DNA of 64,000 bases from Liquidambar formosana (lineage: Eukaryota; Streptophyta; Magnoliopsida; Saxifragales; Altingiaceae), in assembly GCA_039720395.1 (NCBI GenBank), contig CM077832.1:22965607-23029606 (forward strand), in the 5' to 3' direction. Under the pieces are notes generated by a model. That model saw only the letters and a program-made list of their open reading frames with translations. It searched no databases and was not told the DNA's origin. Below are positions 10,201-19,758 of the stretch, piece by piece. The position numbers and the translations under genes are program-made. Each line of letters begins with the position of its first letter. The stretch's first letter is position 1.

Positions 10201-10582
10201 AGTTACCTCTTCTTTTACTTTTAGGGCCCATTCTGGTTTTAATCTTCTGAGTTTCTGCTTTACCGGCTTCTTTAGGGAATTGGTGGGGATATAGTGTTGC
10301 ACAATATCGGGGTCAATGCCAGGCATGTCTTCATAAGACCATGCAAAAGCCATAATGTTGGCTTTCAAGAGGGAGATCATCTTTTCTTTTTCAACGGGGG
10401 AGAGGGTTTTCCCAATTTTAATTATTCTTGGCAATTCATTCGTCCCTAAGTTGATTGATTCCAATTCATCCATATTAGGTTCGGTGACGCCCCTTTTCCT
10501 TTGCTCAACGAGCTCCGGGGGGACATCGTTCCTAGGATCTATATCCATGCCATAAATATCCATAGAGGAGAGAAAAGAGACA
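7204..10582 (-). CDS. pol: Element C pol: reverse transcriptase, two RNase H domains, integrase
   Basis: Open for 1119 codons from the ATG at 10563; the second exon of the spliced pro-pol gene would begin at 10582. Domains by residue from that ATG: reverse transcriptase about 120-310, with YVDD at 253-256 (9796-9807). A first RNase H lies at about 395-520, its usual first Asp replaced in YLTVTETATG. A second, archaeal-type RNase H lies at about 545-670 (VYFDGAANKKG, NIAEYEA, GDSALI). Integrase lies at about 775-1050, with the H-H-C-C zinc finger (CHKCQ), Asp in WGIDIIG, Asp in ISDNGQHF and Glu in TNGAVEAAN. No chromodomain is evident. The dual RNase H is a Tat-lineage trait. It copies the element's RNA into DNA and integrates it. 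All catalytic residues of reverse transcriptase, the second RNase H and integrase are present. Confidence 0.93.
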
Positions 10583-10753
10583 CTGCATATATAGAGAAAG
10601 AAAGCACACTTTATTGACTAGGAATAATGGGAATGACACACAAAAGAAAGAAGGAAAACAAACAAATCTGTATCAATACTATGACTCCACAAAGTGAGTA
10701 AAGTAGATACATCTTATTGAATTAGGGAAATATTACTAAACTAAGACACCTAC
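10583..10753 (-). other. Predicted 171-bp intron between protease and reverse transcriptase
   Basis: On the minus strand the donor is CTT/GTAGGT at 10753 and the acceptor is a pyrimidine-rich tract ending ATATGCAG at 10583. Splicing removes the TAG stop of the upstream frame (10752-10750), forms a TTT codon across the junction, and continues through six codons into the pol ATG at 10563 in the same frame. The segment is AT-rich with stops in frame. An intron at this place is known in Ogre elements; in this element it is inferred from sequence only. Confidence 0.7.
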
Positions 10754-11730
10754 AAGCTGCTATCAGGTAGGCCAAGGTCTTCTTCTTCATGGATCTCCGC
10801 AATGACACCACATTCAAGGTACCAATTTGGGAATGGCACGGTAGCATGGCTAATGGATGAACCCTGGAGTTCTTCAATGGTCGAGTCTTCCACGGTGAGG
10901 ATCATATCTTGGAACATTTCAGTCATAGCCTCTGCGTCGAGGTTCTCTGCCCAGTCTTCCTCTTTCTTTTCCCAGAACTCATTATTGATGGCTTCATCAT
11001 CCACCATTTCAGCTGTGATTGGATACCATTCGGTGAAGAAGATTTCAAAACCCAGAACTCGGATCTTGGTAGCTTGGTCAAAGGTGGGTTCTGGAAACCC
11101 GCAATATAGAAAATCATCCCCTTCTTTGACGAAGTAACCATTCAAAGTAGGTCGATATGGCGAGATCCTCAGGTCTGGCACCCTTCCCTCGGCTTTAGCT
11201 CTTACTTTCTCTTTATTCCTCTTCAGCATTTCCACATAATCATTTCTGGAGGGCTCATATCCTAGCCCGAAGGTGTATGAGGTGACACGGCTTTGAATAG
11301 ACGTAGGGATCCCTTGTTGGCGACGCCCTAGCCCCATGCCTGGAAAGAAACTCATTCTTCTCATGATTTCACCAACATGCAAGTTGCCATGGGGACAAAA
11401 GTCCAAGGGTATTAATTCACCCTTTTCGAGCTCTTTTTCAATGCATTGGACATAGTCAAACCCAGATAGCGGTATCGCTGCTGATTCGGGTTGTATCTCA
11501 CATATAAGCACACCTGCGACTTTCAATTCATAGTCCCCTTGAAGTGTTACTATGGCCCCTTCGTAAGGAAACTTCACCTTTTGATGGAGTGAAGATGGTA
11601 CAGCCCCAGCAGGATGGATCCAAGGTCGGCCCAACAGCAAGTTGAAACATGACGGCACATCCAACACTTGGAATTCTACCCTAAATTCAGTGGGTCCCAT
11701 GATAAGAGGCAAAGTAACTACCCCTATTAC
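10754..11730 (-). CDS. Element C protease C-terminal part and linker exon (split by copia F)
   Basis: This is the continuation of the Gag-protease frame from 21417; the frame is unbroken across the duplicated ATTAC. It begins with the second half of the aspartic protease (LPLIMGPTEF, DVPSCFNLLLGRPWIH; ILGRPW-type motif of retroelement proteases), then about 250 residues of linker with a G-patch-like stretch (GMGLGRRQQG). The unspliced frame ends at a TAG at 10752-10750, next to the intron donor. The protease would cut the Gag-Pol polyprotein in the particle. Insertion of F separates it from the catalytic DNGS motif, so no functional protease can now be made. Confidence 0.85.
11726..11730. repeat. 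Target-site duplication (left) of copia F
   Basis: ATTAC precedes the LTR terminus TGTTGGGAATT. The same five bases follow the other LTR at 21417-21421. Confidence 0.95.
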
Positions 11731-13388
11731 TGTTGGGAATTAAACAAGAGGGAAAAATTGAAGTGCGGAATATAAAAATTTTTCCTGCGATTCCCAATCC
11801 CATGAATCTAACTATGCATAACACAAAATCAAACCCTAACTACAAAGAGGGTTAGAACACTTACAGAATTTTTGTCTTCTCCTTTTTGCTCCAAGCTCTG
11901 ATTCCGGACAGCGGTGAATGAGCAGCCCAAGTGTGCTGCCTCCAACGGTATCCACACCTAGCTAGAGCTTCAAGTCCTTTCTTTCTTCTTCCTTGTTGTT
12001 GCTAGAGGTGGAGAAGAGAGAGAGAGAGAAGATAGCCTCCAAGGGGCTGGACGGCTAGGGTTTATTGTGCAAGCCTCTTATGCCATGTCACACATAAGTG
12101 TGACTTATATAGGCAGCCCACTAAAGGGGGCTGGCCATGGGGAAGAAACCCTAATAGGGTTATGTGTAATTACACTTAATTGCATATTAACCCCTATTAT
12201 TTGTATCAAATACAAATAGGCCTATAAAGAACTATTCTTTATTCACTAAAACCCTTTCTCTCATAGACTTTAAAGCCCTTCTTGCATGATCAGTGTGTGA
12301 CCCATTGGGTTCACATCATTAAGTAGTAGGAATAGCACGAGGTGTGCACAATGGAACTCTTTCCATTTAGGGTCTAATTGGAACTCCTTCCAATTCCCTA
12401 ATTGATTATAACTCACTTATATTAATTAGGGCTTCTACTAACCATGAGTAACACCTAGCATATGGCTCATGGTGTGGTCCTTAATGAGGTGAATAGTCAT
12501 TTACAAAGAACCCTTCTATTATAGTTTATAGGTTAGAATTGCATCCTTCCTTCAACACAATGTCTCCAATTGAACTAATAGGACATGGAAGTCTGTCAAG
12601 TCCCTAGTTCAATTACTTTATACTCATTCATAGATATCAACTCATAGATGAACTCATGAAACTCTTTTCATATTCATCCTACCATGGCCATGGATTTAAT
12701 GAGTTATATTATGAATGCTATATGAGACATTCTCTCTCTTTTTCCTAAGAGTGATGGATCCCTTGTTGATCACTCACATGCCTTCATACACATAGCAGTA
12801 GGGCCAATGAACACCTTTGCAGACCCCTGAATAGGATCTGCACTTAGTGTTATCAAACTTCTAAAGCTACATGCATAAGGCAACTATGGTGTCTCAGTTC
12901 TAAGGATTACTTGTACCACTATAACAATGAGAAACTGATTGACAGGCAGGAAAAAACTCCATTAAGTTTATCTCATATCTTTGGTCACATTCAGTGTACC
13001 TATTCTCGCAATAGGCACCCACTTGTTGGTTGTAGTGTCTCCACACAAATAGCTTGAGACTAGCTATCCTCCTATAGAGTCAGCCTAACAAGTGCTAGTC
13101 CTATGGTTCATTACTGTCCATCATAGTGAACCTTCAACTAGGAATGCTTTAGGAGTTTAGTACAGAGATATATCTATAGTCTCAAAATTACAACTCTTTG
13201 TAATTCCATATTCTCAACTCTAACTCCATGGACATATTATGTAAATATAAATGATGCATATAAACATAATAGAATAAGCCCTTTTATTAAATCAATAATA
13301 AATGTGACATACATAAATGAAATCAAATGATTGTTCCTAATCCCTAAACAATCATCTCTATGATTGGCTCTAGGGCATAATCCTAACA
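11731..13388 (-). repeat. 3' LTR of copia F
   Basis: 1658 bp, near-identical to 19759-21416. The minus-strand TATATAAG is at 12104-12111, next to a short palindrome ATAAGT-CAC-ACTTAT. A (GA)n tract lies at about 12010-12033. Confidence 0.95.
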
Positions 13389-13399
13389 ATCTCCCACTT
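13389..13399 (-). promoter_or_regulatory. Polypurine tract of copia F
   Basis: On the minus strand AAGTGGGAGAT abuts TGTTAGG of the 3' LTR, the same tract as in BARE-1-type elements. Matching tracts are at 50401-50411 (G) and just right of 55210 (E). Confidence 0.8.
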
Positions 13400-15700
13400 G
13401 CACTAAAGCCAATCGACCATGTATCGCATACCTATCTTCTCAAGATGTTGGTCTTAGACATAACCAATTATGTTTTAAAGCTTTAGTCAGTAGGTCTACA
13501 AAATCTTTTGTAGATAATATCTTCTGTAATGTATCTATTACCTCTTCCAATGATTCCTCTAATCACTTGGAATTGTCACTCTATGAGTTTGGACTTTTGA
13601 TGAGACCGTGATTCCTATACTTGAGCTATAGACCCATTGTTGTCACAAAACAAGGTGTGGGCAACTCAATGGAAGGAACAACTCTAAGTTCTAAATGAAC
13701 TTATAGATCCAAACAGTCTCCTAGACAATGCGACAATTAATTCACCCTTAATAATGGAATCCACTGTATCTTTCATACAGTTCTTCCATTAAGTATTTCA
13801 CCAACTAAAGTGAATATAAAATATACCCCATATGGATTATATCCAAATCCATATACCCATCTCCTATGAGTTTACAATTTCCATATACAATCCAATATTC
13901 CAAATTTGAATTGATTGATAACTATTTGTAACAATTACAACATAATAGATATCAGGTTCAATACATAGTGTAAAATAAGGCTTCTTAACACTTTAAGAAT
14001 CTTACTTGTGTTATCCTAGGGCACATGCCCTTGAATAATGAATTCTTATCTGAAGTAAATCAGACCTCCCTTAGAATTCTGCATGTTGAACTCCTTCAAC
14101 ATTTCAACTATGTTTGATGATTTCGAGATACTTAGCAATCTATATGATCTATCTCTATAGATCTTATTGGATGCTTTTGCCAAATCTTTCATGAATTAGT
14201 TTTTCTCCAAAAACTAAAACTTTACATTAGATAACATTCATATATCATTCATAATGATTATGATGTCATCCATACTTAGGATAAAGAAAAACGATCGCAC
14301 TCCCACTAACCTTTTATACACTCATGGTCCATCTATACAATGAGAGAAATCAAACAATTTGATTACTTCAACTTTATAGATGTTCTAATTATGAGAACCT
14401 TGTAGTTTATTAATAGACTTCTATAACTTACACACTTTTATGGTTTTTCACCATTTGATATAACATCTTTATATCCTTTTTGACATATCTTATATTCAAA
14501 ATGTGTGTTTATAGATAACAAGATCCAAATGGATTTCAGCATAACTATTATCAAACAAGTTTCTTTATAAACAACTTTTTGCCTATGTTGAAAACATTCT
14601 TAAATAGCCAAGCCTTTTAGGTCTCTACCTGTCCATATTGGATTTAATGACTCTTAGTCATTTCTCGAGTTGATGTGAAACATCGTCTAGTCATAATCAA
14701 TAGGATTATCTTGGTGATCTTTATCACCAAAGAACAATTCTTTCACATTCTAATGGAGATACAATATCTCTCTTATGTTAAAGAAATATCCAATTTGATC
14801 TATGAAAAGAATGTGGTGTAATTAAAGGTTTTGTCTCAATAGGGGCAAGGGTTGGATCTTTGTTGGTTTGTGGCTTTACAAACAATTCTGTAAATTCTAT
14901 CTACTTTTGCATCTTTCTTGAATGAACTCTTTCTCAAGAAAATCCAGCAATCATCCTAATGGACAACTTTTGTTCATTAGAGTAATAGAAATACTATCCC
15001 AACCACTTTTAGGATATACCACAATTCAACACTTACTTGACCTTATTTCCAGATTGTCTACATTATGTTTCCAGACAAACGTAGCACAAGCCCAAGCCTT
15101 AACTTCTTTAAGTTGGGTTTCTTCCCATATCATATCTGATATAATTGGGACAAAACTGGAGTGAACCCTAAATTATCAATATGTAGCAATTTTAAGGTAT
15201 ATCCTAGATGGATACATTAGTAAAACTCATCATGGATCAAACCATATCTTAATAGGGTTCAATTCGTTCTCTTAGATTCACCATTGAGCTATGGTATTCT
15301 AAGATGAGTCTACTATAATTGAATGCATGCTCTACATGACTGTATACATCACAATGTATAGTCAAATTATAAATGTAACTCATTCACTTCACCAAGTAAA
15401 AGATGGGTTTGGTCATCTCATAACCAAGTCATAATCGTTACATTTAAATGAGAGTCTCTACATCTCTTGTATTCTTGGAATACGTTGCATTCGCTCTAAT
15501 TAGTCATTTAAATTCAGAAATCAAATTTCTAGAATGTCTTAAATGACCTAGTTAAGAAATAAGTTCCCAAAATTAATCTAGCAACTCTTGCTCTATTAAA
15601 ATTTTTAAAGGTAACTTATTATCTACTTAACTTTCTGCTTCCATTTAGATTACACTATAATCCAAAAACCAAGAAGCAGAACTAACCAACAATTTAGTTT
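13400..15700 (-). pseudogene. Degenerate copia pol of element F
   Basis: Minus-strand translation gives scattered fragments only. A reverse-transcriptase motif FLILSMDDIIIIMN at about 14251-14295 stands where FLVLYVDDILLIGN is usual, so the first residue of YVDD is replaced. An RNase H region with CDNN and HQKSKL lies at about 13590-13670, and a C-terminal DLLTKAL at about 13480-13510. Stops and indels separate them. The total length is too short for complete integrase, reverse transcriptase and RNase H. The same fragments with the same lesions occur in copy G (48000-50400). Confidence 0.75.
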
Positions 15701-16310
15701 AGAGCATGAACCAAAACTTCAAAAGTTTGGTTCTTCTAGGAAGACTGATACTTTATCAAGTTCCCTTTACAATACCTTATATTTACTACAAAATAATTAT
15801 ATATCTTTGTCTTTGACTTTTCAAGACTTGCTTTCCTCTATGCTTTAAATCACATCTAGCTTCTCAAGCTATTCTATGTGATTAATCATTTTTCAAAAGA
15901 ATGATTATTAATAAACAACTTTTATTACATCCTAGTCCAGAAGAAGTCCTTTATAACTACTATACTTTATAGTATTATTTTACTCACTATACAACCTTTG
16001 TATGTGATGTAGGACATCAAAGGCACTTGCATTGACTAATTTTGCTTCTGAATCTCATTAGTCATAAATACTATCATATAGTATGGCAACAAGATGCCAA
16101 TTGCGCATAGTGTCTTTTTCTTCTTAGGATGTTTTATGGAGGGCCTTTAATAAAAGGCCTAATAGCATATAAACAATCTTTTGGAATTGAGAACAATTCT
16201 CAATTTCCTAAGTCAATCAAAGAAATCGGATTTAGTCAAACTATCAATATCCTATATTAGGAAATAGGGGTTTTGAGGTGAGTAATTAGGTAATCTACAT
16301 AAACAAAGAA
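15700..16310 (-). pseudogene. Degenerate copia gag of element F
   Basis: On the minus strand the sequence left of 16310 aligns by eye with the Gag start of element E (57845). The ATG that E uses is replaced (CTCACCTCAAAACCCC without ATGG), and a stretch with GATTGACTTAGGAAATTGAG replaces the coding GATTGGCTTAGGAATCTAAA. Copy G has the same loss of the start codon at about 47495. It encodes no Gag. Confidence 0.65.
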
Positions 16311-17231
16311 TTAGATTTCATTTTTATCCATAATGATTGGGTCTTTAATCATATGGTACCTCCCACTATTTTATCAAATTCCATACACCCTCTAATGGAA
16401 TTCGGGGATCTCATTCCTAATGGGGATTGGGGTCCCACTGTGACCTAGAAGCCTCACATGTTAGTTTCTTGGCTTCTAACCCACAATAAGAAGACAACTC
16501 TTTGTCTATTGCTTCATAAGCAAGTTCCAATCGTTTTGCCTCTAGGGAACATACACCTCACATGTTAGTTTCTTGGAATACTTCCCTAGTTAAGTTAAAC
16601 CCATCATTCACACAGGTATGTTTCGCCAAATATATACCTCACATGTTAGTTTCTTGGTATATACCAGTTTAGGCACCCCATGATATCTCATATGTGATAG
16701 TTTCAAGTAATGTCTTTAACATGGGTAGCTCCTACATGTCTGCAGCCAGGTACCCACATTAAGGGACGTTAGATGATCCTATAATGATGGAAGGTAATGA
16801 AGAATTCATTCCCCAATGACTTCTCCATTTTCAACTTAATATTTAATAAGAGGGGTTTTAAAGGGTCTCATCAAATTAACATGCATCCTATGTATCAAAA
16901 TTTAAACATATAAATTATGCTATTTATAATCATACATCTTATGCTATTATAAATCATACATCGCATGCTATTATATATCAACATATATAAAGTACCATAT
17001 TTTGATATTTGTCCCTAAGTGAATAGGTAACATATACCAAACTATGGTATTGGAGCTAATACAATTATCTCATAAATTAAAGCTCCCACTATGATGATTA
17101 TGGACTTTGAGAGGATTCAATCCAAGCCAATAGATCGAATCCAAGGTCTAAGGTGGGTGTAGGTGATCGTAAAATAACACATTCGAAACATGCATGCTGT
17201 CTTGAAACACTTTTCTAAGCTTTCAAGTCCT

Positions 17232-17423
17232 TCAATCTGCTCCCTTGGCTTGATGGTCTCCACCATTGGGTTGTTGGGCTCTATCATGCTCCTTTGGGTC
17301 CACCATGCTCCTTAGTGCGCTCTCGATTACATAACATTTACATAATTTAAAGAAAGGGATACATAAGGGGAATGTGGGGTACATAAGAGAATGATAGAGA
17401 GAGAGGGAGAGGGAAGGTGGCAT
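17232..17423 (-). CDS. Conserved small leader ORF of the copia family, copy F
   Basis: 63 codons with LYHSLMYPTFPLCIPF, LCKCYVIESALRSMVD and a Gly/Gln/Asn-rich end. Equivalent sense ORFs lie in copies A (28554-28751), G (46351-46557) and E (58744-58935). The core CKCYVIESALRSMVD is the same in all, while the tail varies by short repeat copy number. It may be an upstream ORF or simply conserved leader RNA. I recognise no domain. Confidence 0.3.
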   Translation of the reverse strand: MPPSLSLSLYHSLMYPTFPLCIPFFKLCKCYVIESALRSMVDPKEHDRAQQPNGGDHQAKGAD

Positions 17424-17956
17424 GCAAGCCCCAAATAAATTACATCACCTTAATAAAATTACAACTCTTGTAAATAATAACATCCCATTCATAAGACGGC
17501 CAATCACAATTGGTTTAAAGGGTATAGTCCATAATCATCATCCAAACACATACATACAATCTCATTGCATAATTTAAAGAAAAACTGTAAGCATTAAAAC
17601 ATATGGGCATTATGGTAATTCTCTTGAATGATTTACATTAATCTCATTAATGCATCCTAATCTTATTAGGTTTTAACAAAAATATCCAGAATTAAATAAA
17701 GTCTTAACATTTAAGACATTACAGTTTCAATTAATCAAATTAATTTAAAACATGTAAAGTTTCCTAAAATAACTCTAATATCCAATATTAGGGTTTCCTT
17801 AATTAAACAAAACAATTTCATTTAATTAAGAATTTCCAGATTTTAATTTAATCCCTAATTGTGTTTTAAACCATTTAAAAAATTATAAAATTAATCAATA
17901 TTAATTAAATAATTCATATAGGAATTAAATAAAATCATTAAAATGATGAATTAGTG

Positions 17957-18010
17957 TATTAGGGTTTCCTAAAACCCTAAACCCTAAATGCATAACCCTA
18001 AACCCTAAAT
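17957..18010. repeat. Telobox-like CCCTAAA repeats in copia leader
   Basis: Several CCCTAAA units with ACCCTAAATGC spacers, and many AGGGTTT units on to 18360. The same patch lies in A (about 29270-29310), G (45760-45810), E (59463-59520) and H (63690-63750). It belongs to the element leader and is not a telomere remnant. Confidence 0.75.
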
Positions 18011-18035
18011 GCAAGCCCTAATCATTAAATGCCTT

Positions 18036-18062
18036 ATGATTGGTCATATAATGTCCAATCAT
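18036..18062. repeat. CCAAT palindrome 1, copia F leader
   Basis: ATGATTGGTCAT faces ATGTCCAATCAT with one mismatch, so ATTGG and CCAAT boxes point at each other. It is one of a series found in every leader copy. Confidence 0.75.
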
Positions 18063-18224
18063 TAAAACCCTAGGTTCATATGGTATTTAATAAAAGGGAT
18101 TAGGGTTTAATTAATGCCAAATAGGGTATTAATTACCCTTAATTAATTTCACTAATTAGGGTTTCCAAAATCCTAACCCTAGACATCATTAATGGTATTA
18201 ATTATGCCCTAACAATTAATAACC

Positions 18225-18251
18225 ATGATTGGTCATTTAATGACCAATCAT
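18225..18251. repeat. CCAAT palindrome 2, copia F leader
   Basis: ATGATTGGTCATT and AATGACCAATCAT are perfect 13-base arms around a single T. Counterparts: 45521-45547 and 45710-45736 (G); 29343-29369, 29534-29559 and 29712-29738 (A); 59541-59567, 59732-59757 and 59910-59936 (E); 63956-63982 (H). Confidence 0.85.
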
Positions 18252-19217
18252 TAACTCTTAATTAAGGTAATTAATATTCCAATTAGGGTTTTAATTAATG
18301 CCATAATGAAATTAGGGTTTCATCATTAACTCAAAATTAGGGTTTCATCCTTAACTCTATGCAGCCGCCACTACCAGGGGGCTGCCTGAGCTTGGCTAGG
18401 CTGCCATGGCCACCAACGACTGTGAGAGGCCATGGCCAGTCATGGGAGAACATCCTAGGGGTGTGGGACAAGCCTCTGGACATGTGAGAAGTGGTGGAAG
18501 TGGCTGCCATCATCAAGAACAATCAGGGTTTCCAAAACCCATTGCTGGAGCCATTGTTGCAGACCTTGAAGGTCACAATAGCTTCTAAATCCTTATCAAT
18601 TCGACTCCTCCATTGAAACCAGCTTTTGTATCATGTCCCTACATGAAATACTAAGCTAATAGAAGAGGTTTGGATGATCAAATCATCACCAATTGTTCTA
18701 AACAATTAAAACAACAGTAGGCTGCCCAGAATTTGACAGCACACTGTCCATGATCAGAAATTGATTTAAAACCCAGCAAGATGAATGAATTAGGCTACCA
18801 AACGAATTTTCCCAGTATCCTACATGTCTTAGGAAACTAATGCAATTGGTTTCATGCAATTTGGAGTTCCCTAACTCAAGTTCTAATCAAAACTCCATTG
18901 ATGACTTTTCTGCAGAGAAAATCTGCTATGCTGTTCATGAAAAATTTTCAAACTTTTTGAATCTTTTTCCATCAAAACCTTTTTGAAACTTAAAGAAAAT
19001 CATATACACATGATATATAATGATCCTACAATGATCTTCCATCATAAATACAGCAGCTTTAATTAGAATTAATTGCAAGAACCTTAGGGTTCTAAAACCC
19101 AGATTCAGCCTCCATGGTGTTCTTCTCCTTCTTCCTTCTGTTCTAGCATCTTAATCCAATTATGATGCATCTAAATGCTTGGGAACCTTTCCCTACCATG
19201 TCTAGAACATAACCCAA

Positions 19218-19496
19218 GTGATGACAACCATTGCCATGCCTTTGATCTCCATCAACAACTCAGAGTTGTGGTTATTGCATCATTCTCGAGCAAAACTATC
19301 TTTCCAGACAGCCTGTAGTAAAAAATTCATAACTTTCACTACAGAACTCGGATTGATGCACCGTTTGTTGGGTTGGAAAGCTTATTCGAAGAGCTTTCTA
19401 ACCATATATGGCTCAAAAATTTTGGAGAAGAACTCTGAATTCGGCATGCAAAACAAGATGACGGTTTTTCATGGCAACCATGAAAACTGTTCATAA
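19218..19496 (+). other. Antisense leader ORF, copy F
   Basis: 92 codons open on the strand opposite to the element. Near-identical frames exist in copies A (30702-31025), G (44276-44554) and E (60900-61226). In the sense direction the same DNA contains the motif TCCGAGTTCTGTAGTGAAAG followed by TTATGAA, a type widespread in plant repeats. Conservation could come from the RNA rather than from a protein. No domain recognised. Confidence 0.25.
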
Positions 19497-19740
19497 CAGT
19501 TTTATAAAACCTTAGTTTCCTTATTCTTCTTCTCCAAACTCAAACCCTATGCAACCTATTGCATCCATGGCTACACTTAACCATCAATTAGAAGAGGAGT
19601 AGAAGAGAATTGACCTAGGGTTCCAAACCCTAGGTTCAGCCATGGAGGAAAACCAATTATGCAGAAAAATTTTTCCAGATTTTTGAATCATTCAACTACA
19701 CCATAATTACCAGCCCATATGTATTTTGTATTATGCATAA

Positions 19741-19758
19741 TCATGGCTCTGATACCAC
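19741..19758 (-). promoter_or_regulatory. Primer binding site of copia F (initiator Met tRNA)
   Basis: On the minus strand TGGTATCAGAGCCATGA starts one base after the 5' LTR end. TGGTATCAGAGC is the classic site complementary to the 3' end of plant initiator methionine tRNA. Confidence 0.93.

Larger units (their letters stand above)
16311..19740 (-). other. Long 5' leader of copia F
   Basis: About 3.4 kb between primer site and gag start. It holds four spaced copies of a 15-16-bp motif (CCTCACATGTTAGTTTCTTG at 16453, 16557, 16627 and a weaker one near 16685), a conserved small ORF (17232-17423), an AT-rich telobox-rich block (17650-18360) with two CCAAT palindromes, and a GC-rich patch (18355-18560). 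It shows no gag-pol coding sequence. Leaders of A, G, E and H match it in order. Confidence 0.7.

Noticed and set aside
17957..18010. Interstitial telomere from a chromosome fusion
   Set aside because: The CCCTAAA runs are short, interrupted by ATGC spacers, and recur at the same place in every copia leader copy.
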